From positions 1 to 35,051 of the forward strand of contig JBEKAY010000040.1 in the NCBI GenBank assembly GCA_050015675.1: 35,051 bases of DNA, read 5' to 3'. Below are positions 15,104-23,526 of the stretch, one piece after another (position 1 is the stretch's first letter; every line of letters starts with the position of its first letter). The position numbers were made by a program, and so were the translations under genes. Under the pieces are notes generated by a model. It saw nothing but the letters and a program-made list of their open reading frames with translations. It had not been told where the DNA came from and ran no database searches. The stretch comes from Fen-1298 sp050015675 (GTDB lineage Bacteria > Bacteroidota > Ignavibacteria > UBA10030).

Positions 15104-16876
15104 ATGTCAGATACAACTAATTCCGCAGAAAAGTTCGAGGAAAGCGGGTATTCGGAAGAAGAATACAAACAACTTGAGCAGCTTTATTCCGGCACGATGG
15201 GCAAGATCAATGCCGGTGAAATCGTCAAAGGGCGCGTGGTTCACATTGGCGATTCCAACGTAGCAGTTGATATTGGATTCAAATCGGAAGGCAACGTATC
15301 GGTAAGTGAGTTTCCGAAAATTAAAGAACTCAAGATTGGCGATGAAATTGAAGTTTTCCTTGAAAGCATTGAAGACAAAGATGGTCAGCTTGTCTTGTCA
15401 CGCAAGCGTGCTGATTTCATGCGTATCTGGGAACGTGTCGTCAAATCATTTGAAACAGGCGAAGTGCTCAAGGGCAGATGCGTCCGCAGGACAAAAGGCG
15501 GAATCGTTGTTGACCTTATGGGATTAGATGCATTTTTACCGGGGTCGCAAATCGATGTTCGACCTGTTCGTGATTTTGATGTTTTCATCGGGCGCGAAAT
15601 GGATTTCCGTGTTGTGAAAGTTAATCATCCGTCAGAAAATGTTGTGGTCAGCCATAAAATATTGGTTGAGGAAGAACTTGCCAGTCAGCGCAAAGTCATT
15701 CTTGATAGTCTTGAGAAAGGACAAATTCTTGAAGGTCATGTTAAAGCGATCACCGATTTCGGTGTGTTCGTCGATCTTGGAGGTGTTGATGGCTTGGTGC
15801 ATATTACGGATCTTTCATGGGGCAGGGTCAGTCATCCATCAGAGATTGTGAAACTAGATGCGCTGGTCAATATTGTCGTGCTAGATTTCGATGCGGAGAA
15901 AAAACGCATATCACTTGGAATGAAACAACTTCAACCGCATCCATGGGATAATATAGATCAGAAGTATCCAATCGGCACAAAAATTAACGGTAAAATTGTT
16001 TCTCTCACAGATTACGGTGCATTTGTTGAAATTGAAAAAGGCATCGAAGGCCTTATTCACATTTCCGAAATGAGTTGGACACAGCATATCAAACATCCAT
16101 CGCAAGTCGTTTCTATGGGGCAAATGGTGGACGCGATTATTCTTTCATTAGATAAAGACGGAAAGAAAATATCGCTTGGCATGAAACAGCTCGAACCGGA
16201 TCCGTGGACGACGCTGATGCAGAAATATCCCATTAGTTCCAAACATATGGGCACAGTGCGCAACCTGACTAACTTCGGTGTCTTCGTTGAACTCGAAGAA
16301 GGCGTTGATGGACTTGTACATATTTCTGATTTATCATGGACAAAGAAAATTCGTCACCCGGGTGAAGTGGTAAAAAAAGGTGATCAGCTCGAAGTGATCG
16401 TGCTTTCAGTGGACATCGATCAACGGCGTATCTCTCTTGGACATAAACAAGTTAATGATAACCCGTGGGAAGCATTCGAGTCGAAGTACAAAGTTGGCAC
16501 AGATGTCGATGGCAAGATTGTTCGCATCATCGAAAAAGGTGTTATTGTCGAAATGCCGCTCGGTGTTGATGGCTTCGTACCGCTGTCGCAACTCTCCCAT
16601 ACTCCAGTTAAGAATATTGCTGAGTCATTCAAAGTGGGTGACGATCTTCCTTTGAAAGTGATAGAGTTCGATAAAGAAAGCAAAAAGATTGTTCTCTCCG
16701 CACTTGAATATCTTCGCGGCAAGGAGCAGAAACTCGTGGATGATTACGTTGCAGGCCATAAGCTGACGCCAATGACTATGAAAGATGTCGTCTCGACTCC
16801 TTCTGCTGTAGAGAAAATACCGGATGAACTGTCTTTTGAAAGTAAGGATGAATCTATTCCTGAAGGTTCAAACTAA
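15104..16876 (+). CDS. rpsA: 30S ribosomal protein S1
   Basis: S1 binds mRNA on the small ribosomal subunit and helps start translation. The 590-aa product has six S1 RNA-binding repeats at about 40-101, 120-185, 207-274, 293-361, 380-448 and 467-535. Repeats 3 to 5 are the most alike, each with FGVFV[DE]L/YGAFVEI, G[LI]VHI[TS]-L/MSW and a closing ISLG-KQ. Residues 536-590 are a short acidic tail. It has one of the best ribosome sites in the window (GGAGG, 6 bases from the ATG) and a hairpin just before it. It lies 103 bp behind ispH and ends at a strong terminator. Confidence 0.97.
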   Translation: MSDTTNSAEKFEESGYSEEEYKQLEQLYSGTMGKINAGEIVKGRVVHIGDSNVAVDIGFKSEGNVSVSEFPKIKELKIGDEIEVFLESIEDKDGQLVLSRKRADFMRIWERVVKSFETGEVLKGRCVRRTKGGIVVDLMGLDAFLPGSQIDVRPVRDFDVFIGREMDFRVVKVNHPSENVVVSHKILVEEELASQRKVILDSLEKGQILEGHVKAITDFGVFVDLGGVDGLVHITDLSWGRVSHPSEIVKLDALVNIVVLDFDAEKKRISLGMKQLQPHPWDNIDQKYPIGTKINGKIVSLTDYGAFVEIEKGIEGLIHISEMSWTQHIKHPSQVVSMGQMVDAIILSLDKDGKKISLGMKQLEPDPWTTLMQKYPISSKHMGTVRNLTNFGVFVELEEGVDGLVHISDLSWTKKIRHPGEVVKKGDQLEVIVLSVDIDQRRISLGHKQVNDNPWEAFESKYKVGTDVDGKIVRIIEKGVIVEMPLGVDGFVPLSQLSHTPVKNIAESFKVGDDLPLKVIEFDKESKKIVLSALEYLRGKEQKLVDDYVAGHKLTPMTMKDVVSTPSAVEKIPDELSFESKDESIPEGSN

Positions 16877-16892
16877 CGCTTAACGCAAACGA

Positions 16893-16941
16893 AAAAAGAG
16901 TTGCCTGCTTCGATAGATCGGGGCGGGCTGCTCTTTTTCTT
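16893..16941 (+). terminator. Intrinsic terminator after rpsA
   Basis: AAAAAGAG (16893-16900) pairs with CTCTTTTT (16931-16938), and within it GCCTGC pairs with GCGGGC (one G-T pair), giving a long GC-core hairpin ending in a T-rich run. It starts 16 bases after the rpsA stop and ends just before the ATG of mtaB at 16943. Confidence 0.8.
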
Positions 16942-16942
16942 T

Positions 16943-18271
16943 ATGAAGCGCATTGCATTACATACTCTCGGCTGCAAACTCAACTACACAGAAACTGCCG
17001 CCATAGGAAAACAATTCACCGGCAACGGATACACAGTGGTCGGTATTGATGACAGAGCGGATGTTGTGGTGATCAATTCCTGCAGTGTGACCGCCTCGGC
17101 TGATCGCGAATGCCGGCAGTTGGTGCGGCGTGCATTACGCCATTCTCCAGATGCGTTCGTTGCTGTCGTTGGATGTTATGCTCAATTGCAGGCAGAGCAA
17201 CTTGCGGCAATCCACGGAGTAGATTTAGTCTTGGGTACACAAGATAAATTCTCTCTCTTTAATTTCATTAATAATGGTAAAAAGAAAACACACGCTGACA
17301 TTTTAGTTTCTTGTATTGGTGAAACGAACGAATTTGGATTAGCATCGTCAGCAGGATTTGAGGAACGGACACGAGCATTTCTGAAAGTGCAAGATGGCTG
17401 CGATTATTCCTGTACATATTGCACAATTCCGCAGGCGCGAGGTAAAAGCAGAAGTGCTGCTATATCAGAAATTATTCAGCAGGCAATAGAAGCGGTAGAG
17501 TTAGGGTACAAAGAAATCGTACTGACAGGTGTGAATGTCGGAGATTATGGCAGGAACGATGGCACAAATCTCCTTACGCTTCTTAAACAACTTATGAATG
17601 TTGATGGGTTGATGCGCATGCGCATCAGTTCTATTGAACCGAACTTGTTAACAGATGAGCTGCTTGATTTCTGGTTTGCTGAAGATAAACTTTGCAACCA
17701 CTGGCATATTCCATTGCAATCGGGGTCTGATACAATTCTGCAGTTGATGAGAAGAAGATATTTGACTGAAGTGTACACGGATCGTGTTGAACGAATACTA
17801 TCGCATGTTCCGGATGCAGGCATTGGCACCGACGTTATTGTCGGTTTTCCCGGAGAGAGTAATGAGTTATTTGATGATGCGTACAAATATCTCACCAATC
17901 TTCCTGTTACATATTTTCATGTGTTTAGTTATTCAGAAAGACCAAATACTCCGGCATCAAAGTTTGCTCGGAAGATAGATCCGTTTATCAAAGCGGAGCG
18001 GAGTAAGAGATTGCATACATTGAGCGATCAAAAACGTTGTGATTTTTATCATAGGTTTATTGGAAAAACAGTTCCTGTTCTTTTTGAATCTGTTCATTCA
18101 GACGGATCGGTCTCAGGGCTGACAGAAGAATACATAAAAGTCGATGTGAAATCAGATTCGCGCATAACAAATAAAATTCTTAATGTTACAATTCAAGAAG
18201 CATCTAGTGAAAAATGTATTGGAATATTAGTAGAGTCGAATATAACTTCCATGATTCGCATTGCAATTTAA
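16943..18271 (+). CDS. mtaB: tRNA N6-threonylcarbamoyladenosine methylthiotransferase (MtaB)
   Basis: MtaB is a radical-SAM enzyme that adds a methylthio group to t6A37 of tRNA. The ATG at 16943 gives 442 aa starting MKRIALHTLGCKLNYTE, the usual family beginning; the frame is open further up to a TTG at 16901 but that lies inside the rpsA terminator. The N-terminal UPF0004 domain has cluster cysteines C11, C47 (NSCSVT) and C78 (VVGCYAQ). The radical-SAM motif is C153-x3-C157-x2-C160 (CDYSCTYC). A TRAM-like RNA-binding region occupies the last 65 or so residues. No ribosome site is visible, since the terminator T-run abuts the start. Confidence 0.95.
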   Translation: MKRIALHTLGCKLNYTETAAIGKQFTGNGYTVVGIDDRADVVVINSCSVTASADRECRQLVRRALRHSPDAFVAVVGCYAQLQAEQLAAIHGVDLVLGTQDKFSLFNFINNGKKKTHADILVSCIGETNEFGLASSAGFEERTRAFLKVQDGCDYSCTYCTIPQARGKSRSAAISEIIQQAIEAVELGYKEIVLTGVNVGDYGRNDGTNLLTLLKQLMNVDGLMRMRISSIEPNLLTDELLDFWFAEDKLCNHWHIPLQSGSDTILQLMRRRYLTEVYTDRVERILSHVPDAGIGTDVIVGFPGESNELFDDAYKYLTNLPVTYFHVFSYSERPNTPASKFARKIDPFIKAERSKRLHTLSDQKRCDFYHRFIGKTVPVLFESVHSDGSVSGLTEEYIKVDVKSDSRITNKILNVTIQEASSEKCIGILVESNITSMIRIAI

Positions 18272-18285
18272 CTGGAGATTTCGCT

Positions 18286-19020
18286 ATGAAACGATTCCTT
18301 GTTGCAACAGCATTATTACTTTGCATCATACAACAGCTACTTACGCAAACACGGCCAGTGTCAGCATTGGTAGGCAAGGAAGTACAGAGTAAAATAATAA
18401 CACCGATTGATTTAGATTATTCAGGCGCATCTGAATCTAAGAAATCAGTAGTGTTGGCGGTTGTTGCCTCACTCATTCTTCCGGGTATGGGAGAATTATA
18501 TGCGGGATCATTTGAATCGGGAAAGTACAACCTCATCGCAGAAGGCGGATTGTGGCTTACCTACAGCGGATTTCGCATGCACGCTGATTGGCTGCAACAA
18601 GATGCTCGAACATTTGCGAATCAACACGCCGGTGCTAACTTTGATAATAAGGACGATCAATATTCTGTGAACATCGGCAACTACAATACCACTGATGAAT
18701 ACAACCAAGCGAAGTTGAGAAACCGCGAGAACGATCTTGTCTATACAGCAGGCCAATACCAATGGCAATGGGATTCAGATGCCAACCGTACCCAGTTTAA
18801 GGATTTACGGATCCGGAGCGGTGAAATAAGAAATAATGCCAAGTTTTTTATCGGCGCAGTTGTCATCAATCATCTCTTCTCGGCATTTTCTGCCGGAAGA
18901 AAAGCTGCTGCATACAACAAGTCTCTTTCCATGATGGATAATATAGAAATTCAAACATTTACATTGAACAACGGCACGCATGTCGATGGCATTGGCTTAA
19001 GCATCTCGACAAAATTTTAA
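18286..19020 (+). CDS. DUF5683-like envelope protein with signal peptide
   Basis: The 244-aa product starts at the ATG 18286, preceded by GGAG at a good distance; the frame extends upstream to 18214 but that part overlaps mtaB. Residues 1-22 are a signal peptide. Residues about 48-75 (VVLAVVASLILPGMGELYAGSFESGKYNLIAEG, read in two pieces around the PG-MG-LYAG core) match the pattern of DUF5683-type proteins, in which a hydrophobic helix pair surrounds a P-G-x-G-x-x-Y-x-G motif. A hydrophilic middle rich in N, D and Q follows, then a second hydrophobic segment near 190-210 (FFIGAVVINHLFSAFSAGRKA). Function unknown. It is 14 bp behind mtaB and 8 bp ahead of truA. Confidence 0.75.
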   Translation: MKRFLVATALLLCIIQQLLTQTRPVSALVGKEVQSKIITPIDLDYSGASESKKSVVLAVVASLILPGMGELYAGSFESGKYNLIAEGGLWLTYSGFRMHADWLQQDARTFANQHAGANFDNKDDQYSVNIGNYNTTDEYNQAKLRNRENDLVYTAGQYQWQWDSDANRTQFKDLRIRSGEIRNNAKFFIGAVVINHLFSAFSAGRKAAAYNKSLSMMDNIEIQTFTLNNGTHVDGIGLSISTKF

Positions 19021-19028
19021 CGCAACGC

Positions 19029-19757
19029 ATGCCAACTATCCGGCTCATAATTGAGTATGATGGCACAGACTATGTCGGCTGGCAATTTCAAATAAATGGT
19101 CGGTCTGTCCAAGAAGAAGTTGAAAAAGCGATCAATCAAATACTTCAATCGAATATCCGGATTACAGGAGGTGGGAGAACGGATGCTGGCGTGCATGCTC
19201 GCGGACAGGTTGCAAGCTTCAGTGTAGAACGAGATGTTGAAATTGATTTACTCGCCAAGAGTATGAACGCAATCTTGCCATATAGTATTGTAGTTCGCGA
19301 AGCGGCGGAAGTCTCGATAGATTTCAATGCGCGGCACGATGCAAAAAGCAGACGGTACACATATCTTATTAGCCAAATGCCGACAGCAATTCAACGTAAC
19401 TACTGCTGGCAAGTATTCCAGAAGTTAGATTTTGAAATAATGCAGGCATGCGCTCAACAAATAATCGGCGAACATGACTTTCGTTCATTTTGCAAGGTAG
19501 AAACCGATCTGCATCAGCATCGCTGCACAATAAGTTCTGCAGAATGGAAACGAGAAAACGGATTGTTAGTGTTTGAAATAATCGCAAATCGTTTTTTACA
19601 TGGGATGGTTCGAACATTAGTTGGAACGATGGTGAATGTGGGGCGAGGTCATACAAAAATAGAAGATTTTGCAGACATTCTGGAGGCAAAAGATCGATCG
19701 GCAGCGGGAATGGCTGCTCCGGCAAAAGGATTATTCTTGGAAGAAATACTTTATTAG
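19029..19757 (+). CDS. truA: tRNA pseudouridine(38-40) synthase
   Basis: TruA converts uridines 38-40 in the anticodon arm to pseudouridine. The 242-aa product has the family start IRLIIEYDGTDYVGWQFQ, the catalytic Asp D52 in GGGRTDAGVHARGQV, the RHDAKSRRYTYLI segment and the closing FLHGMVRTLVGTMVNVGRG. Length is typical (about 245-270). It begins 8 bases after the preceding stop with no Shine-Dalgarno, so translation probably depends on the upstream gene. Confidence 0.96.
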   Translation: MPTIRLIIEYDGTDYVGWQFQINGRSVQEEVEKAINQILQSNIRITGGGRTDAGVHARGQVASFSVERDVEIDLLAKSMNAILPYSIVVREAAEVSIDFNARHDAKSRRYTYLISQMPTAIQRNYCWQVFQKLDFEIMQACAQQIIGEHDFRSFCKVETDLHQHRCTISSAEWKRENGLLVFEIIANRFLHGMVRTLVGTMVNVGRGHTKIEDFADILEAKDRSAAGMAAPAKGLFLEEILY

Positions 19758-19783
19758 AAGAATGAAGTGAAACAAATCAAGAT

Positions 19784-20623
19784 ATGAAGTCGATAAAAAA
19801 AATAATACGCGATGCACTCATAAAAGGCGGCTTACTCCAAACCACGCTTTCGGAAGACGAATTAAAGCAAGTCATCGATGCTAGTTCATTAAGCGGCACA
19901 ATCGATAAGACAGAACATGAACTCATCAAAAGTGTTCTGCAATTTTCAGACATCACTGCAAAAGAAATTATGGTGCCGCGTCTGGATATTGTTGCGCTTG
20001 ATATTTCCATGCCGCGGGATGTGCTTGTTCGCAAAGTTATTGAAGAAGGGTACTCGCGGCTGCCAGTCTATAAAGGAACAATAGATCACATCATCGGAGT
20101 AATATATAGCAAAGATTTGCTGAGCTTACTTGAACATCGCTCGCTCATCATATTGCAGGATATTATTCGTCCTGCCCATATTATACCTGAATCAAAAAAA
20201 ATCAGTTTGGTTCTGCGGGAGTTTCAACAGAACAAAGTACACATCGGCATTGTTGTCGATGAATATGGCGGGACCGAAGGCATCGTGACAATGGAAGATA
20301 TTATTGAGGAAATTGTTGGAGATATACTTGATGAGTACGATGAAACGCGTAAATCGGTGGAACAGGCAAGCGATGGCTCGGTAATTTTAGATGCGGCTCT
20401 TTCGATTGCAGATTTCAACGTTCAATTCCGAGCGAAACTGCCTGAAGCCCCTGATTATGAAACGCTGGCGGGTTACTTACAAAAAATTACCGGCAAGCTT
20501 CCGGAATCCAATGAAGAAATTAAAACGGAGAACTTCGTTTTTACAATTCTGACAAAGAGCGCACGTCGTATTCGGCAAGTAAAAGTGAGTCCTTCTCTCA
20601 AATCTAATCGTATCGAGGAATGA
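19784..20623 (+). CDS. CorC/HlyC-type protein with CBS pair
   Basis: The 279-aa product lacks the membrane DUF21 domain of the larger HlyC/CorC proteins and so resembles the soluble CorC/YbeX form. In order: an acidic leader with a helix (TEHELIKSVLQFSDITAKEIMVPRLDIVALD), two CBS domains (about 60-180, including GTIDHIIGVIYSKDLL and HIGIVVDEYGGTEGIVTMEDIIEEIVGDI, quoted in part), then the C-terminal CorC_HlyC domain from about 195 (LDAALSIADFNVQF, DYETLAGYLQKITGKLPE). Family members are linked to magnesium/cobalt export or ribosome assembly; the exact role here is not known. Its stop overlaps or abuts the start of the trpF-like gene, so they are coupled. Confidence 0.9.
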   Translation: MKSIKKIIRDALIKGGLLQTTLSEDELKQVIDASSLSGTIDKTEHELIKSVLQFSDITAKEIMVPRLDIVALDISMPRDVLVRKVIEEGYSRLPVYKGTIDHIIGVIYSKDLLSLLEHRSLIILQDIIRPAHIIPESKKISLVLREFQQNKVHIGIVVDEYGGTEGIVTMEDIIEEIVGDILDEYDETRKSVEQASDGSVILDAALSIADFNVQFRAKLPEAPDYETLAGYLQKITGKLPESNEEIKTENFVFTILTKSARRIRQVKVSPSLKSNRIEE

Positions 20624-20625
20624 TG

Positions 20626-21285
20626 ATGTTTCCGTTGCAAGAGCTCTTTATTAAAATATGCGGAATTACTAATCTTGTAGATGCAGAATTGGCATGTTCA
20701 TTTGGTGCAAATGCAGTCGGCTTCGTCTTCAACCAGTCCAACGAGCGGTACATTCTTCCAGAAAAAGCAGCTTCCATTATTGCAGATCTGCCGGAACACA
20801 TTTCCAAAATTGGAGTTTTTGAAAACGCCAGTCATCGATATATTCAGAGGATCTTAAAACAAGTACCGCTCAGCGCTGTGCAACTCCTTGGGAATATTGG
20901 GCCCGACGACCTCGTGGACTTCGATGTAAGCGTGATTAAGCAGTTTCAACTCAACCGATCATTCGATATAGAGATCATGCGAAATTATTTGGTAGATGCC
21001 TTTCTCTTGAAAGATCAAAACGAAGAAGTTGGAAATCACCTTCCCAAAAAATATCATTGGGATGCTGCAATCAAAGCAAAAGAGTATGGACGTGTTATTC
21101 TTTCAGGGAGTCTTAATACGAGCAACATCGAGGATGCAGTTCGTTTTGTTCAACCATATGGTGTCGATGTACAAACTGGAATTGAAATACAGCCCGGGAA
21201 AAAAGATCGCCATAAAATGAGAGACTTCATCGCCTGCGCGCGCGGTGTGAGTCTCACATACGGAATAAACGATGAAGAGTACTGA
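20626..21285 (+). CDS. trpF: Phosphoribosylanthranilate isomerase-like protein, divergent
   Basis: TrpF isomerises phosphoribosylanthranilate in tryptophan synthesis. Three ATG codons lie in a row (20620, 20623, 20626); GAGGA at 20615-20619 is best spaced for the third. The ~220-aa TIM-barrel matches TrpF at the start (IKICGITNLVDAELACSFGANAVGFVF, in parts: the KICG Cys, GAxAVGF and SNERY Arg are kept) and at the end (GIE-x-x-PGKKD). But the AVQLHG motif reads AVQLLG, the LLD-...-GG-G-FDW stretch carrying the general acid and phosphate loop reads LLKDQNEEVGNHLPKKYHWD, LAGGL reads LSGSL, and DVSSGVE reads DVQTGIE. It may be a weak TrpF or a paralogue with another job. No other trp gene is nearby. 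Confidence 0.7.
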   Translation: MFPLQELFIKICGITNLVDAELACSFGANAVGFVFNQSNERYILPEKAASIIADLPEHISKIGVFENASHRYIQRILKQVPLSAVQLLGNIGPDDLVDFDVSVIKQFQLNRSFDIEIMRNYLVDAFLLKDQNEEVGNHLPKKYHWDAAIKAKEYGRVILSGSLNTSNIEDAVRFVQPYGVDVQTGIEIQPGKKDRHKMRDFIACARGVSLTYGINDEEY

Positions 21286-21287
21286 AA

Positions 21288-21625
21288 TATGATTTTAATT
21301 CTGGTACCCGGCGTTATGACTTTAATCCTCATAAATAATCTGATATCAAAATTGTCCATACTATGCTTGTGAAAGTTTTGTACGAAACAGGATTTCTTGG
21401 ACTGATTGCGTTTATCTGGCTGTGGTTCACGATTGCCGCATGAGCGTTCGAGAGATATTTTCAGTCTCACATGAAAAACAGGCTTGTCTCTGTTTTGCTG
21501 CATTTTGTGGAATAGTCGCTGCGCTCGTTGCCAATATGTTTGGATGGCCATTCGTCTATGGAGTTCAGGAAATATTTATTGCCACTTGTCCTCTTACATT
21601 GCCAACTGATGTATTTACACTATGA
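21288..21625 (+). pseudogene. Remnant of an O-antigen ligase/polymerase (Wzy/WaaL-like)
   Basis: Only the C-terminal part is left. One frame from about 21288 reads GTRRYDFNPHK, a TAA stop (21336-21338), then SDIKIVHTM-LVKVLYETGFLGLIAFIWLW, which matches the 'aHN.yL.vLaEtGllGLiaFl' core of O-antigen ligase-like proteins. It ends at a TGA near 21441. The match continues in another frame from about 21455 (SHEKQACLCFAAFCGIVAAL, then VANMFGWPFVYGVQEIF) to the TGA at 21623-21625. So there is an in-frame stop, a frameshift and a missing N-terminal three quarters, since trpF ends at 21285. The last frame overlaps the flippase ATG by 4 bases, as expected of an old operon. Confidence 0.65.
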
Positions 21626-22869
21626 ATTTTCTCCCTTTATCAATTAGGGCAATTGTTCGGAATTCTTTTTCGACTGTTATAGTTCGTGGAACTTTTGGTT
21701 TTGCACGAATTATTGTTTTCATGATATTAGCGAAAACGTACGGGGCAACATATTTCGGCCTTTATTCACTCATTCTTATTATTATTGAAATAGCAAAAGT
21801 ATTTTCTGATTTAGGCGTCGATATAGTTTCTATCAGGAGGTTTGCTGCCGATTCACAGAATATTCATTCCATTCTCGAATCCATCCTTGGGCTAAAACTC
21901 TTAGCTGCTGCTTTCGGAGCTCTCATGGCGATGAGTCTGTACGCGATATTCTATCGCGATTCCTATGGACTTGTTCTACTTGCAATAGGATGTATTTCTA
22001 TTTTTACAACATTACCCCTGAATGCATTTGTCAGTTATTATCAAACTCAACTTTCCATGGAGAAAATAATTAATGCACATCTTATAGGATATGGATGTTA
22101 TCTCTCGTTCTCAATTCTTGCTATCATGTTCAAGCTATCACTTTTCATACTAATAGGGATCATTCCACTTTCCGAAGGAATTATTCTCTTTCTCTTACTT
22201 CGACGGTATCAAATTCAAACACCGATCCGAATAAAGTTTAATATTCCATTTATTCGTAAGCTTCTATCGGAGAGTATTTATGTAGGTATTGCAGGTTTAG
22301 CCGTTGTGATATATTTACGCCTTGATAATATTATGATCAGCCGACTCTTAGACTTGAAAAGTGTGGGACAATATGCTTTTGCATATCGATTGACAGAACC
22401 ATTCTCGCTCCTTTTTACTTCATTTGGCATTTCTCTCTATGCCTCATTGTCAGCGTTATCAATAGACACAAAAGTATATGAACGGTTCTCACATGCGAAA
22501 AATACACTCATTGGAATGCTTATCATTGCTTGTGTGGGTATTCTTATCTATATATTTATCGTTCGACCTTTATTACCGTCTTTTTCAGTAGAATACATGA
22601 GGTCAGGTGATGTCCTCTTAGTATTAAGTTTCGTTTTATTTTTTAAAGCTCTCAATACACAATTAACAGCGATCCTGAATTCAATGGAAAAATTTCGTAT
22701 TGTAAGCGGAATAACTTTTTTCAATCTTGTCACGAGTATCGTATTAAATTATTTTTTCATTTTGCATTATGGGATAATCGGTGCAGCAATGGCTGTTGTG
22801 GGAACAGAACTCGTAAATTCGTTATTACAAGCGAGTTCATTACTCTTTTATCATCAGATTAATAAGTAA
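21622..22869 (+). CDS. Oligosaccharide flippase family protein (Wzx-like)
   Basis: The 415-aa product is a polytopic membrane protein with about 12 helices and no soluble domain, of the polysaccharide-transport (MOP/MATE-like) superfamily: the start FARIIVFMILAKTYGATYFGLYSLI and the central LRLDNIMISRLLDLKSVGQYAFAYRLTEPF (shown in parts) are typical of Wzx flippases, which move lipid-linked sugar units across the inner membrane. It heads a cluster with a methyltransferase and two glycosyltransferases, and its ATG overlaps the stop of the decayed ligase frame (ATGA). The DNA here is more A+T rich than in the housekeeping genes, common for surface-sugar loci. Confidence 0.88.
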   Translation: MNFLPLSIRAIVRNSFSTVIVRGTFGFARIIVFMILAKTYGATYFGLYSLILIIIEIAKVFSDLGVDIVSIRRFAADSQNIHSILESILGLKLLAAAFGALMAMSLYAIFYRDSYGLVLLAIGCISIFTTLPLNAFVSYYQTQLSMEKIINAHLIGYGCYLSFSILAIMFKLSLFILIGIIPLSEGIILFLLLRRYQIQTPIRIKFNIPFIRKLLSESIYVGIAGLAVVIYLRLDNIMISRLLDLKSVGQYAFAYRLTEPFSLLFTSFGISLYASLSALSIDTKVYERFSHAKNTLIGMLIIACVGILIYIFIVRPLLPSFSVEYMRSGDVLLVLSFVLFFKALNTQLTAILNSMEKFRIVSGITFFNLVTSIVLNYFFILHYGIIGAAMAVVGTELVNSLLQASSLLFYHQINK

Positions 22870-22880
22870 GAGAAAAATCT

Positions 22881-23522
22881 ATGGGACGAAAATTACCTGA
22901 TGATGAATTACTCTATTATGCAGGGACAGAAGAATTGACGGAAAAAGTTCAAGCACGATTCGTTCAGTATTTTTTGAACTCCCCGGGTACGGTCTTAGAA
23001 ATCGGTTGCGGCAAAGGTGTGATGCTGACAATGCTTAAAGAAAAGGGTATTCAGGCGTACGGAATTGATTTATCGGATACCACTGTGAAATATTGTCTGG
23101 GAAAGGGACTCGAAGCGACTTGCAGTGATCTTCTTTCACATTTACAAAGCTTAAAGGATAACTCAATCGGCGGAATATTTTGTGCCCATGTTATTGAACA
23201 TCTTAAACTCGAGGATGCAATAGAATTTTTTAAACAGGCATATCGTGTGATGAAACAAAAAAGTAAACTTGTCATCGTTACCCCAAATGCCAAAGACCTG
23301 CGGACAACTGAACGGTTTTGGCTCGATATTACTCATGTTCGTCCCTACCCAGAAAAATTATTATGTGTGCTTCTTCAGAGGGCAGGATTTCAATTCATCA
23401 AAGCATTCTCTGATAAGGAACCTGCTAGAAATATCTTTGAACGCATTATAAAAAAACTTATTTATTATTGGTTCCTTGGATATATGTTTATCGGCGATAA
23501 AATTATTATTGCAGAGCGGTAA
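22881..23522 (+). CDS. Class I SAM-dependent methyltransferase
   Basis: The 213-aa product has motif I VLEIGCGKG (38-46), motif II IDLSD, a motif IV region FCAHVIEHL and the late LVIVTPNAKDL strand: the pattern of Methyltransf_11/UbiE-like enzymes. The last 40 residues hold a short hydrophobic stretch (LIYYWFLGYMFIGDKIIIAE) that could touch the membrane. In this setting it most likely methylates a sugar or lipid-linked glycan, but the acceptor cannot be read from sequence. It lies 11 bp after the flippase and 4 bp before the first glycosyltransferase. Confidence 0.88.
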   Translation: MGRKLPDDELLYYAGTEELTEKVQARFVQYFLNSPGTVLEIGCGKGVMLTMLKEKGIQAYGIDLSDTTVKYCLGKGLEATCSDLLSHLQSLKDNSIGGIFCAHVIEHLKLEDAIEFFKQAYRVMKQKSKLVIVTPNAKDLRTTERFWLDITHVRPYPEKLLCVLLQRAGFQFIKAFSDKEPARNIFERIIKKLIYYWFLGYMFIGDKIIIAER

Positions 23523-23526
23523 GAGA

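Noticed and set aside
21420..21445. Programmed frameshift in the ligase-like fragment
   Set aside because: There is no slippery heptamer with a following hairpin, an additional in-frame stop lies upstream at 21336, and the N-terminal part is missing, so decay explains it better.
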